Assembly: GCA_009801015.1 (NCBI GenBank)
Contig: VHZZ01002738.1
Location: 40,461 to 70,459, forward strand
DNA length: 29,999 nt
Reading direction: 5' to 3'
Source: Silene noctiflora
Taxonomy: Eukaryota > Streptophyta > Magnoliopsida > Caryophyllales > Caryophyllaceae
Under the pieces are notes generated by a model. That model saw only the letters and a program-made list of their open reading frames with translations. It searched no databases and had not been told where the DNA came from. Position 1 is the first letter of the stretch. The number at the start of each line of letters is the position of its first letter. This document shows positions 9,915 through 20,868 of the stretch, piece by piece. Position numbers and translations under genes: made by a program.

Positions 9915-10873
9915 CTGAACAAAGTTTAGTCGTTTAGAAACCATTAATCAGGAGCAAACACAAGTAATGTCTGAAGAACAATTAAGGAAAGACGTAGAAC
10001 AAACATATACACAATAACAAAGTATATATAGTAAAGCGGCGTGCCCCCTCAACGTTTTACCATAGTCCAGTGAAGCAGTGACCACGGTGAATATTGATTT
10101 TTGACAAGTAAGATATAATATTAATTAAGCGGACACCAAGGGTGTGACAACCATGTACAAAACATATCATAGAGGAAGCGCCCATCTATAACAAGACACG
10201 ATGGGGCCATGGGGGTGACGACCATAGACAAAAATACATCCTAAAAGTGACGTATACAAAATGAGAGGTGGAAAATTTCGCTCTCAAACTATCATGCATA
10301 ATCTTATCTACAAAAAATAAAAAAGTCAAGTTTCGATTAGGATGGAGTATATGGCTCCAAGACCACGGTGAATATTGATGGCCCTATGCAATAGAGCCAT
10401 AGTAAAATCAAGATCCACAAATCAAGAACATGATGATGAAGTAATGAGTAATGACACTGAAATCCAGAAAAAACACATCTTGTTGTTTTCGAAACAAACT
10501 TCAAGTGTTTCAAAAAGTAGTTTGTGAAATTCACTGTGACATAATGCAAAGACATTAAGTTCCGGAAAATAAATATATGTCTGCAAACCACTTCATAAAA
10601 CAAAGGGAAAAACAACTAAAATCAATGTGTTTTTGTTTGAGAGCTTTGCAAAAACAAGTTATGCAAAAAAAGACTGACCAAAAAGAGCTCTAAACAAAAC
10701 ACCATGATAAGCTTTCTGAGATTGATCTCTCGTCAACTCCAACAGTTTATTTTTCCAGAGAGCAAGTATCACATAAAGTTCCCACGAAACTCAGGCCAAA
10801 ATCTACACTACACGAACAATGACACGTAGCCAGTCCATACTTTACCATCAAGCATTAGAATTAAAGTATTTAC
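9915..10873 (-). other. last intron of the HUB1-like gene
   Basis: 959-bp GT-AG intron. It holds a 19-bp direct repeat (10080-10098 and 10361-10379). The minus-strand frame at 10337-10615 shows no domain. Nothing else recognised. Confidence 0.75.
10080..10379. repeat. 19-bp direct repeat flanking 262 bp
   Basis: GACCACGGTGAATATTGAT occurs at 10080-10098 and 10361-10379, identical over 19 bases. The intervening DNA has no clear terminal inverted repeats, poly(A) end or SINE boxes, so it may be a small insertion with a long target duplication, or a slippage product. Confidence 0.7.
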
Positions 10874-11036
10874 CTCTTTTGGTCTGTCAAGGCAAACACT
10901 ACACTTGAGTATATCCTTGTATTCTTGAAGCTCGAGATGAAGTTTTCCCACAACTGAACATTCTTTCTGCGCTCTGAGACGATGGTCTTTTCTTTTGACG
11001 GCTTCCAATTCCTCTTCTAGTCTTCGCTTCTCAAAC
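10874..11036 (-). pseudogene. HUB1: HUB1-like exon with the first RING cysteines
   Basis: 163 bp, phase-matched on both sides. It encodes FEKRRLEEELEAVKRK, continues to LQEYKDILKC, and then SVCLDRPKE, with the first C-x2-C of the RING and the D-R-P-K-E-V motif shared by plant HUBs. The donor is GAG/GTAAAT, at 10873; the acceptor is TTCCAG before 11036. Confidence 0.92.
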
Positions 11037-11585
11037 CTGGAAAAGACAGATTAGTAGCCAGTTTTTATAACTTCGATCACGACAGTTACATAACATTTTT
11101 CGGGAAGTTCTCTATTATAATTTGGGACAGTATCAGGAAATGAAGATTAATGTGGGAGAGTACCTTTCTATCTCTAGTTCTATCCTCCTCTTAGAGAGGT
11201 CCAACCGACTATTATTGACCTTTAGTTGTAGTTCATCTAATGTTTCTTTACCCTTTTGAGAGGACTTCCTTGCCTCAAACATCCTCCCCTGGATATTCTC
11301 TAAAGCCATCTTAGTTTTGCATCTGTCTTCTGAAAGTCTGTGGATCTGGGCAGCATATATTTTGACCTGTGCAAGATGGCAATCATGTTTCACTCTTTAA
11401 AACAAAAGAAAATGTGAAATGATCCTCACATAAAATCTAAAGCCTACCTGATCATCGATTCGCGTTGCTTTCACCTCAAGCGCGTCCTTACAGACATTTG
11501 CCTGTTGGATCTTCTTCTGCAGAACTTGTTTCTCCATCAGTAGTGAATCATGTGTTTGTTTATCCCCTAGACATTCCAACACGAG

Positions 11586-12941
11586 CTGAAATACAGACAG
11601 CCATCCAAAAAATATTGTTGAATAAAAATGGGTATAGATAAACACAGTGATTAACACAATTTTGAACTATTAATGTCACATTCAGAGAATCACAATCCTA
11701 CAGAATGAACAGCAAGCAGCTCAAAGAACTAAGGCACAGTCATTTCAAATCATATTCAGGCAAGAGGAAAGGCAAAGAGAGCGCTGCATGAGAAACATAA
11801 ATATGTTCCGAAAACTAAGCACCTGGCAGCAATATCATATCAAACTGTCAATACAGATGAAAATTACAGCTATTATAACATCAATTACATTACTAACAAG
11901 TAACAACATTATCCCCAATGCCTCTCAAAGGCTCTCGACTATCATTGGATAAGAGGGTTGGATGTACGCAGTCCTACAATCAGGTTCACATTTTCCTTTT
12001 AGGATATCTCCCAATAAGTTTCACACTTCACTTATTCAGTTATTCCTGACCAGGTAACTTTGAGCACAAACTTGTCCTGATGAAAACACGATATTTGCCC
12101 ATTTGCATATGCATCATGCGTAGTTTAAAAAAAGCGCGCAGAGGCACCTTAAGCCTAAGGTTCACTGACGCTCTAGTTATGATGCCTCAGCGCGCCTCGT
12201 ATTTAAGGTGCACCTAGTGATTGGCTACCTAATGACCCCTAGAGACTAAAAGTTTATCAAATCACTCAAATCATGATATGAGGACTGGTAATTGATCAAA
12301 TGGTTCTTTTGATTTGCATCATCTTCCCTCATAAGGAACACATCGTAACTGGGTAGAGATAAAACAGTGTTAATCACATGACCAGGAACATCGTACAGAA
12401 CATAGAAGACAGCACTCATGACTCATCTAGCTAATAATAAGCTTCTACAGTTTTACCTCTCACTGAAACACCTGCGTCTAAAGGAAAGATATTCATTCAG
12501 CATATTTCAAGAGCTTAAAGCTGTACTAGCTCCACAAGGCAAAAAAACACCATTACCTAAATTACAACCACCTATACACATACATCTGAGCTACCTTAGA
12601 CTCTACTACTTAAAAAGCCTAATGAATTAGCTGATGGTGCTTCATAGTTGTCATAAGAAACATAGTATGTCCAACTATCTAGTGATTTACTATTTGAATA
12701 CTGGGCACACACCAAGGACTTTTAAGTGTACTTGAGAGATTTCCGATTTAAGTATCATCGTTACAAGTATGGAATGCGCTTTAAAGGTAACATTCCTAAA
12801 GGCTTAAGCAGTGACAAAACAACGTGGGGAGACGGTGACATATATCTAATCTTTCAAGAAAAAAAAAGGCATCATATGTCAGCGCTTCAAACATGGATAC
12901 TGTACAAATAGAAAGAATCTTAGGATAGATGCAGAGAGCAC
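11586..12941 (-). other. HUB1-like intron with a MITE remnant
   Basis: 1.36-kb GT-AG intron. It contains a GGCGC-type Mutator-like MITE remnant near 12121-12216 and otherwise unremarkable AT-rich DNA; plus-strand frames at 12418-12630 and 12726-12911 have no recognisable domain. Confidence 0.7.
12121..12216. mobile_element. fragment of the GGCGC-type MULE-like MITE
   Basis: Begins TAGTTTAAAAAAAGCGCGC, matching the ends of the two elements at 15133-15514 and 15729-16057, and continues with AGGCACCTTAAGCC and CAGCGCGCCTCG words. It is too short and decayed to define both ends. Confidence 0.5.
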
Positions 12942-13843
12942 CTTAATATCATAATCATCACTCTCAGTAATTTGCTCCAGTAATTTCTTGTTCTGATTTT
13001 GCATATCATTGTAAGCTTCCCCAACAGCCTGAAAAGGCAAGAGAGAAAGAAGTTAAATAATTTTAAAAAAAAATTAGTGTCGAGAACAGAATAAACAATA
13101 TCTAAAATTCAACCTCAATCTCAGATAAGTAGGCCTGATTTTCGTCATGCTTAGATTTCAAATCATTAGATAGCTTTGACTTATTCCTGAAATACAAATT
13201 CAAATCAGCAATCTAATATTTTTCATAAGTATTCAAATAAGTAATCTTATAACTTACCCTCAAACAGGGTATATAGGGAGAGAAAGGTTAAGCTGCATAA
13301 GCCATATGATGCATTATCATAAAATGAAAAAGGAAGACATTCAGTAGGGCAATAAAGCAACACAAAACAGAATAAATTTACACCATGTTAGGACAAAAAA
13401 AAGAGATGGATTCTCTCCTTCAACGCAAAGTTTAAGAGCAAGGATTAATAATTTATTCATTAGGAAAATACTCAAAACTCACTACCATTACAAAAGGCCC
13501 AACCATGATGTTAAATCTCGGTTTGAAACTTGATCATAGACAGGGTCGCCGCGCCCAATCTCGGTCGTTTCACAATAAATGTGGGAGATGCCACCTCCAA
13601 ATGTGGTAGTGGCGTCCCTGATAAATCAGTTAGGGATTTAGTGTCGCGGCTAAAAGCCATGTGCCGAACTAGACCTTTAAAGTTCAAGGTTAGCACGTAA
13701 GATAAGAGCGACAATCACACGGCCACAGACCAAATGTGAAGTCAGGGTTGTCCTCTCAGAGCCCGTTCATTGAATATAAAGTCAGGAGGAATAAAGTTTA
13801 CTTCAGGCAAGAGCCATAGATATTCAATAAAGTATACGTAGTA

Positions 13844-14080
13844 CTCCCTCCGTTTCATTTTATGTCGTTTTGGAAAAGATCAAAATTCTTTTTATTTGTC
13901 GTTTTACCGTTTTTCACGTATTAGGGGAAAAAAGATGTTTTTAGCTATTTGATTGGTGTAAAAAGTTATTACAATTACCAAGGGTCATTCATTTCACCTA
14001 GTTATTAGTAGAGCCTTTTCCAAAATATTCTTAGTTCTTGTGGAATCTCCAAAAATGACAAGTAAAAAATAACAAAGGGA
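13844..14080. mobile_element. Stowaway-like MITE
   Basis: Starts CTCCCTCCGTTTCATTTTATG after a TA and ends AATAACAAAGGGAG. The CTCCCTCCGT terminus is the classic Stowaway (Tc1/mariner) end, and the right end is its degenerate reverse complement. It is about 240 bp with no coding capacity. Confidence 0.75.
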
Positions 14081-14083
14081 GTT

Positions 14084-15064
14084 GAAGCAAAACAGCCCAG
14101 GTCTACTCCAAATGAGCTCGGTTTTGCGCATTGTCACGGTTCAAGGTCCAATTCAAAATCCGCTTAAGAAGTGACCCAATATTTTGTCATGTCTCGGTTC
14201 TATATTGAATTTAGAGGCTTTTTGTCGAGGAGCTTGTAATTAAATAAGGATCCGAGCTAGGTGGAAATCGCGCAACAAAACCGAGTAGCTTGTTTATCGG
14301 TTTTCGACATTTGACCTATGTTCGCATCCCGATGTTTTTATTCCTTTTTTCCAGCATCCTAAGGCAATCCTAGGACTGATTTGAGGCCTTAGCACCGGTT
14401 TTCCAAGAGCATGAGGACTGCTTTACGTTCTTTTCTAGGATGCTCAAGTGCCACTATCAAGGAGGGCTCAAGTGTCACTTTCACTCTTACATTTGTGTAA
14501 GTGCATTGGGGCTGCTTTGGACTGGAATTTTCGGCTGTTTTAAGGTTTAGAAGACTCCAAGGTTCACTTCTCTAGATGGCTCACATGTCCTTTTCATTGT
14601 AAGACCTAGAGAAGAACATTTTGGCTTTTGTTGTTGTTGTTGGTTCCCACGGCTGCCTCTTTTTTTCTTTTTTTCTTTTTTTCTTATCTTTTGTTAGCCC
14701 TTGGATTGTATTTATGATGGATGGTCAGGATTAAAAGCCTTGGGCTATATAACCAAGACTTAACTCATGTAAAAATTCAGATTTGATTAATGAAAAACCA
14801 AGAGAAAAACCAAGAGTTTTCTTCTTTAAAATTCATCTTTGCTTAGTGCGAGAGAACCTCCATTTGCTTAGTGCTTTGGAGCGGAGTTGAGTCCTTGCTT
14901 CGTGATCTCGGACGAAACTACTCGTCATATCTTAAGGATTTCACGCCTCTTTAACAAGGGATGTCGAGTGCATTCCGAGGCTTATAGTGAAGTTCTCCTC
15001 CTTAGTTCAATCAAGTTAGAGGTTTCACTCCAGGAGTATTTATATTGTGAAGTAAGTAAGTAAC
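14084..15064 (+). mobile_element. LTR-like segment (solo LTR candidate)
   Basis: About 1 kb, with a TATA-type GGGCTATATAACC at about 14741-14753, an A-rich leader and a GAGTTTTCTTC/TTGCTTAGTGC-rich downstream part that resembles the R-U5 half of a plant LTR. A TG..CA reading from TGTCACGG near 14134 to GTAACA at 15064 is possible, but no matching 5-bp target duplication or primer-binding site was found. Confidence 0.3.
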
Positions 15065-15123
15065 AATCCACCATTTTTTTTATGTGACTCAGATTGTTGA
15101 GGCAATTAAAATTGCAACTTTTA

Positions 15124-15132
15124 TGATAGTTC
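15124..15132. repeat. left target-site duplication of the MULE-like MITE
   Basis: TGATAGTTC, repeated at 15515-15523. Nine bases is the usual Mutator-type duplication. Confidence 0.75.
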
Positions 15133-15514
15133 TTAGTTTGAAAATGCGCAAGGCGCACCGAGGCGCTAAGGGGCCGAGGTAACGAGGCGCAAAGCGCAAG
15201 GCGAAGGCGCTCGCCTTTTGGACGCGAGGCGCCCTATTTTTAATAACAAAGTTGTAATTTCCAAATGAAATTTTGGGCAACAATAGCCTTTTTAGGAGTT
15301 TTCAAGTTTGCTAACATGTCATGGAGTAAAGTAATGAATAATAGGGAAAAGAAATGGTGAGTTGTGTCTAAAAGATATGGAAAGTGCGTACTAGTTAGCC
15401 TTGTTAGGTGAGCCTTGTCTAAAAGGCGTACCTAAAATGCACCGAGGCGTTTTGGCTAGTGCCTCATGCGAAGCGCGCCTTAGGCGCACTCAAGGCGTGC
15501 TTTTTAAAACTAAG
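15133..15514. mobile_element. non-autonomous Mutator-like MITE with GGCGC-rich ends, copy 1
   Basis: 382 bp, starting TTAGTTTGAAAATGCGCAAG and ending TTTTTAAAACTAAG, so the ends form an imperfect inverted repeat. Both subterminal parts are rich in AGGCGC/GCGCC. A perfect 9-bp duplication TGATAGTTC flanks it. There is no ORF for a transposase. The minus-strand open frame at 15089-15283 is a translation of the GC-rich repeat and is not a gene. Confidence 0.8.
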
Positions 15515-15523
15515 TGATAGTTC
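15515..15523. repeat. right target-site duplication of the MULE-like MITE
   Basis: TGATAGTTC, matching 15124-15132. Confidence 0.75.
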
Positions 15524-15728
15524 CTTTGTGTTTTCAATACAGGAAAAAGCAGCTTAAACCCCTTGCTCCGCCATATTCGAGGGCTTACGCTCTAAGGCAC
15601 AAGGATAATGTTGTCCAAGAGCGATTGTTAACTCCTATTAAGGCCCCATTCCCCAGAACAAAAAGCCAAACAAAATGGAGGGCCGTATTAGTTCGGGACT
15701 TTTTTCACTTTAAAAGATACTAGTGTCC

Positions 15729-16057
15729 TTAGTTTGTGAAGGCACAAGGCGCACGCCTTATTGACACGAGGCGCATTGATTATAAAACGAACATTTGTAT
15801 TTTAGAATATTTTTTTGTGCAACAACAATCCCTTTCTTGTTTTTGAGGGCTAACATGAATTTATAAGAGGAAATTAAGCATATAATGGGGAAAGAGAAGG
15901 GTAGAATAAAAGATTTAAGGAAAAATATTTAGGATTTGACAGGAATGTGCCTCACTAGTCGTGCCTCGTGCGCCTCATGCACCTTAAGTACGCCTTTATC
16001 CCATATGCGACTTGGCTGGTGCCTTAGTGCGCCTCACACACGATTCCTTAAACTAAG
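15729..16057. mobile_element. non-autonomous Mutator-like MITE, copy 2
   Basis: Begins TTAGTTTGTGAAGGCAC and ends CTTAAACTAAG, the same termini as copy 1, with AGGCGC-rich subterminal blocks and an AT-rich core. Flanks are CTAGTGTCC (15720-15728) and CTAGTGTAT (16058-16066), a 9-bp duplication with the last two bases changed, suggesting it is older than copy 1. Confidence 0.75.
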
Positions 16058-16679
16058 CTAGTGTATTCTTCTTTCGGCCAACAGCTACAGTAAGTTTCTT
16101 ATGCCCTAGTTCTCCCTCTTTTTTCTTCAATTAAACATTCTGCGGTTCAAGTTCTGTAGAAGGGATTCAGTCACTCAGACATGCCAGCTTATTGAGTACA
16201 CACACATCTGATGTGCAGTTGCTGGTGTAAATGGTAAGGGAAAAAACTATAGTTGCATGCCACCAAGCTTTTTTTAAGGTTGCACAAGGTATATACAACA
16301 GTTTAGGGAGTAAACAGGAAGCCGACTGTTTTCTCCCAACCACATAGAAAAACTCCAAGATTTGCAAATGCCACAACACAGCATTTCGTTCAAAATCTTC
16401 AAAAAATAAGTGAGAGGATCATGAGATGCTGCATTAAACACAGGAAAGATGTATCAGAAAAATAAATCCATGAAAAAAACAAACCTTTTGAAAGATTCAT
16501 ATTTTTCTATCAAGTCTAAAACTTGAACTTCTGTAGCAGCTAAACGCTGCTGAGATAGTGCCTCTGCTTTGACAGCAGTCCTAACACGTGATTCCATATT
16601 GTGTTCGCCAAGGGATGACTTTAGGCTATGCACATGAGCCCGTGCCTTCAATTCCTTATCCCTTGCCTCTAAACAATTG

Positions 16680-17728
16680 CTGAAAGAAATAGATATGCAT
16701 TATTCAAGAAGTCTATTAGCATGCATACATACAACTGATAAAAGAAGCAACCAAAACCCATGGTAACAATACACATGTAATACTATTTCATACGATGTCA
16801 TGCAAAAAGGAATACATTGTTTATGAACTTGTTGCCAATAGACTTCAGCCCCAATTGGCTCGCACTTACCCCAAGACTAAAATATGGATACAAAGTGCCA
16901 CAACATTCATGGATAGATGTGACATATGATATTTGAAGTAATTTTGACCTAGTAAATTCGATGATTTCACAAGTCAAAAACAAAAACTTGGCATCATATA
17001 GGACGCTTAGCAACTAGTTCCTCCTGAATGAAAAGCTGAAGGCAGTAAAACTTACTGTGCACTTGTTTGTTCTAATTTTTATGACTCGAACCCTCTTTGT
17101 TCAGCAGAAATTTCAGGCACTAAAAAAGGATTGATTCTATTAGCTAAACTAACTGCCTCCTTGAAAACCTCCCTTCCGAAAAATTAACACACAAGTTAGG
17201 ATAGTTGACAAAGGGCTATCACTATCTTCTCCCACCTATATATTACACACAAGGCGAAGCTTCTATCTTTAAATTGACTCATTGATTGCGATGTACCTCA
17301 TGCTGCTACTACAAGAAAAGACTGAGTACACGTTTGACCTTTATTGACAAAACCCTTGAAGCCAATCAGAATCTATTGTCGAGGAAACAGTGATCAAAAT
17401 TAGAACTACATCACAGCATCAGTGCTTGAATCATGCACTTGGTATCTAAAGTTATATGCAATGACAGAAACTAGTCAACAGTAGTGAAAGAAGTTGAACT
17501 CAATCCCCCACCACAAGGACCCCACAAAAGGAAGTTAGAAAACAAAATAGCAGATTTTGTTGAAAGGGAGCAAAAATGAGAGATCACTTCGCATCCAGTA
17601 AATATAAAGGCTTGAAGAATCAATTAGCAAGAAAAATGAAATATGCAAGGCATTGACAAGCAAAATCATCAATGTAAGACTAGCAATAGGCATGGCTACT
17701 AAGAATATTCGCCTTTAAATTCTCCAAC
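16680..17728 (-). other. HUB1-like intron, nothing further recognised
   Basis: 1.05-kb GT-AG intron. AT-rich; the minus-strand frame at 16798-17013 has no domain. Confidence 0.7.
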
Positions 17729-17805
17729 CTTGGCAAGATAGATTCACGTCTATACATCTCCACAAATTGCTTTAAATCCGTATCATACTTTTTCAAATTC
17801 TCAAC

Positions 17806-18321
17806 CTGCAAGATTTTGTCAAAAAAATTTCTTAGTTTTTGATTTATGAACTACAGCATTTTTATTAGGCAGAACAGGAAACCAACATCAGATAGGAGAG
17901 GCATATGTGCAGAGAAACTAGTCTTTGTTTGGATAAGAAATTAGAAGGGAAAAGAAAGGGAGCGAGAATGGAAAATGGTGTTTTCGTTCATCTTTCCAAA
18001 GTTGGAGGCATTTAGGAGGACAAATGGATCGCTTCATATCCCTCTAACCCAAATATAGCATGAACTAACGACTACTATAACAATTTATCTGTAACAAGCA
18101 CACACCCCTGAAAACAAGAGAGATTTATTTGATTTTGATTCACTGATTGGTTCTTTTGGGGATTGCTTATCTGGACACTAAGCAGGCTGATGGTCCCATC
18201 TTAATTAAGCACTTTCCAATAAAACTCAGTAAGCACATCTGAGATGTAACAAGCATTTAAATAAAAAATAGCAAAAGATATTTGCAAACTGAAGGAAAAT
18301 AAAATACTTCAAGCATCATAC
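17806..18321 (-). other. HUB1-like intron, nothing further recognised
   Basis: 516-bp GT-AG intron without a recognisable element. Confidence 0.7.
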
Positions 18322-18630
18322 CACAGCCTGCAGGCTTCGTATTTCAGAATCTTGATGAGCAGATGTACTAGATAGTGTCACTAACTCTTTTGCCTGAAAG
18401 ACAAGATAGCGCATGAGCAAAACAAAATACACACATAACTAGATAAACTCTGAGCTGTATATTAACCTTTCTGACAAGAACATTGGAGATGATTTGCCAT
18501 TCAGCAAACAAAGAATGAACATCTGAGGCTGTATCCTTGTACTTTTGTAGCTTCCTTTTCATAGAACTCATGTCTTCAGGGAAAGAAGAAACCAATACTC
18601 TAAAGTTTGAAATAATTTCTCTTCTTCCTG

Positions 18631-18661
<31 letters not shown>
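18631..18661. repeat. A31 homopolymer abutting a splice acceptor
   Basis: On the transcribed minus strand this is a T31 run ending directly in CAG at the acceptor of the exon 18467-18627, an extreme polypyrimidine tract. Homopolymers this long are error-prone in sequencing. Confidence 0.9.
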
Positions 18662-18663
<2 letters not shown>

Positions 18664-19423
18664 ACTATTGCAGCATCAAATGCAATTTTCACAAGCATGA
18701 GGGAAAACTGCCTATACTATAACATCCCAATAAAAATAAAATACACTAACCCGGCTCTCCAGATGTTTTTTCCAGCATAGCCTCTATCTTTTTCAATTGA
18801 TCTTTTTTCCTCTCTAAGTTCCTCTCAAGCTCATCTATGCTGGAACCAGCAGCGGACAAAATTCTAAGAGAACTATCACCCACATCATTCCTAAGTGTTG
18901 TGTCTCTTTCCTTCCACAAAACCTTCTCTTTCTCCACCTGGGTAAATTGATACAAATGCGCTCATGATAAACATCCCATGAATAAAAAAAATTCCCAAAA
19001 AATTGCATTGACCAGTTCCAACCTGAAGTTTTTCATACAAGGACTGACAATGGATGGCATCTGTTTTAGATTTTTCAAGTTCTTCTTTCGCCATCTTAAA
19101 AGCTTTAGCAGAAGATATAGACTTCACATCTTTCAAAGTGCCCTGTAATTAAGCAAGCTATAGAAAATTAATCATTATATTTATTGGGGATCCATCCCTG
19201 ATTCACTATCCCCAAGGGAAGGGGGATAAGCATCAAGCATAGCTCCATATTTCTGTTAGGTTTCTCAAAACCCCTTACCTGTAAAACAGAGAGCTTTTTC
19301 AGAATTTCTACTCGTTCCTCATGAACGCGCTTAAGTTCTTGTAGCCGTGAAGAGGAGAGAGCCTGCAAATTTAATTATTCAGCTTGAACTTTATCAGAAA
19401 ACACAAAACAACCAGTTGCTTAC

Positions 19424-20868
19424 ACTTAATTTCTTCAAACGTGATTCCATCTCTTGCAAATCCTTATGTTTGTCAGTTGATCTCTCATCACCAGAAACCT
19501 TACTTCCCATACTCAACACAAGGAAAATGCTCCCTTAGTCGCACCTTTGCCACTTTCAAAACCGACAGTTGTTGGTTACAGTCTTTGAACTCACGTATGG
19601 TATATCCAAGATCGTCTACACCCAAAAATATGGACAAATATCACCAAACCTGCAACAAAGCACATACTTTGATGGCAGCAGCAAATCCTAGCTTTCCCTA
19701 CCAAGTTGCCACAGTCAATTTGAAGAGAAAAGCTGGAAAGCACTAACCCACAAGGAAAGAATCATGATAATTCTACTTCAGTGAATTTCAGTTGAGGTTT
19801 CAGTATCTTCCTATATTCTTCTCTCCCACTTAAGAGAGTAGAATTAGTAAACTTACAAGTATATATATTGCTGGTACAGAAAACAAGAATCTTAATTTCC
19901 TTTAGTACCCAATCTAATCGCATCTATGCCCACAAAATAGAAACCCCTACAAATAATTTTCTCACATTTCCATCATTCTGAGGTTATCATTGTGTCATTT
20001 CCAGTGTTAAAAGACATCAATAAATTTCGACTGAAGCTTGCCGCTGAAGAAGGTAACCAATAAGTCATGAAGGGCGTCAGCTGGCAGAGCACCCCAATGA
20101 CCAAATACACCATGCTGGCCATGAATTCAACTTATGTGAGGCAATTTAAACTTAGTACAAGATTCCAGAGTTCAAACCTTCAATATACGTCTCCTAATAG
20201 TATTCAGAAACTAAACCACTCATAGAGTCACATGAATTAACACTTCAGGTTCAACAATCGACAAAGTACACGGGGAGTTAGTAAAGCTTCCATTAGATAC
20301 TAGCACCTCCTTTAGCTATTATAAGTTTTACTCCCCAGTCATATCAGCATTGTCTGACGGCATGAATTGATCATGTGCATTTTTGCACAGATTAATGCCA
20401 ACTCAAATATCAACAGGCTCAACAAAAATTGATTAAAGATTATTGGATCACTTAAGATAACAAACCCTCGCCATTGTTATTTACCGAATGATCATACTTT
20501 TTGACACTGCTGACCAGATCTTTGATGTGGGCGTATCAAGCTTCCAAGTCATGAACATGCTAGATGTATATATAAAAAAATAATGGAATGAAAGAGAAAA
20601 AAAAATTGAAATTGACAATGCTTCTAGATTGAAACAAAAATAAATAAATGAAACCACAAGTATGCTCTAAAACATATAAATAAAATGTCAATAAAAAAAA
20701 GTCTAGTCAAACCTTTTAACAGGATTCACTAGCTTTGGTCAGGAATCTGTCATATGCTGCTTCTTTTTCCTTAGAGACAACTTATTTTCCAGGGCAGATT
20801 CCAATTTCTAGGCTTCTAGCTTCTGAGATAAGCTTCTGTTTTTGAAACTGCAGTACGGCCGCGTCAAC
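19424..20868 (-). pseudogene. HUB1: HUB1-like broken exons 2-5
   Basis: Exon 2 (20713-20868, good splice sites) starts VDAAVLQFQKQKL. An extra T then shifts the frame; SQKLEA follows in the new frame, then TAG where Q is expected, then KLESALENKLS. A one-base loss restores the frame to KEKEAAYDRFLTKASES, ending TGT-TAA where Trp-Glu is expected. Weak remains LVSSVKK (near 20500) and LHDLLVTFF..KLQS (near 20060) suggest exons 3 and 4. Exon 5 reads DDLGYTIREFKDCNQQLSVL in one frame and VLSMGSKVSGDERSTDK to ESRLKKLS in another, with the break at 19523-19545. About 100 residues of the expected Ser-rich region were not found. These lesions disable a full-length product. Confidence 0.8.

Larger units (their letters stand above)
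13187..16484 (-). other. 3.3-kb HUB1-like intron, a transposon nest
   Basis: GT-AG intron enlarged by insertions: a Stowaway-like MITE (13844-14080), an LTR-like segment (about 14084-15064) and two Mutator-like MITEs (15133-15514, 15729-16057). GC-richer DNA of unknown origin lies at about 13500-13740. No intact transposase gene. Confidence 0.75.
11164..19362 (-). pseudogene. HUB1: HUB1-like central exon block, eleven intact coiled-coil exons
   Basis: Exons in transcript order: 19279-19362 (28 codons, ALSSSRLQELKRVHEER), 19023-19142 (40 codons), 18751-18937, 18467-18627 (SSFPEDMSSMKRKLQKY), 18322-18393, 17729-17805, 16485-16679 (AHVHSLKSSLGEHNMESR), 13114-13186, 12942-13028, 11448-11585 and 11164-11366. 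All have GT donors and AG acceptors and phases that join without a stop, for about 466 codons, matching the Arabidopsis HUB1 order residue block by block. The content is Glu/Lys/Leu heptad-like coiled coil, which in HUB proteins mediates dimerisation and partner binding. With the two RING exons the open stretch is about 564 codons. Early in-frame methionines occur in KAFKMAKEEL and SFPEDMSSM. Confidence 0.85.

Noticed and set aside
15089..15283. 64-codon minus-strand frame
   Set aside because: Its Ala/Arg/Pro-rich part is the GGCGC-rich end of a MULE-like MITE.
16454..16651. Separate small coiled-coil gene
   Set aside because: It is exon 16485-16679 of the HUB1-like gene extended into intron.
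18537..18722. Plus-strand frame with a poly-Lys run
   Set aside because: It translates the A31 homopolymer and is antisense to a HUB1-like exon.
19384..19746. 120-codon plus-strand frame
   Set aside because: Antisense to the frameshifted HUB1-like exon 5; no similarity to a known family.
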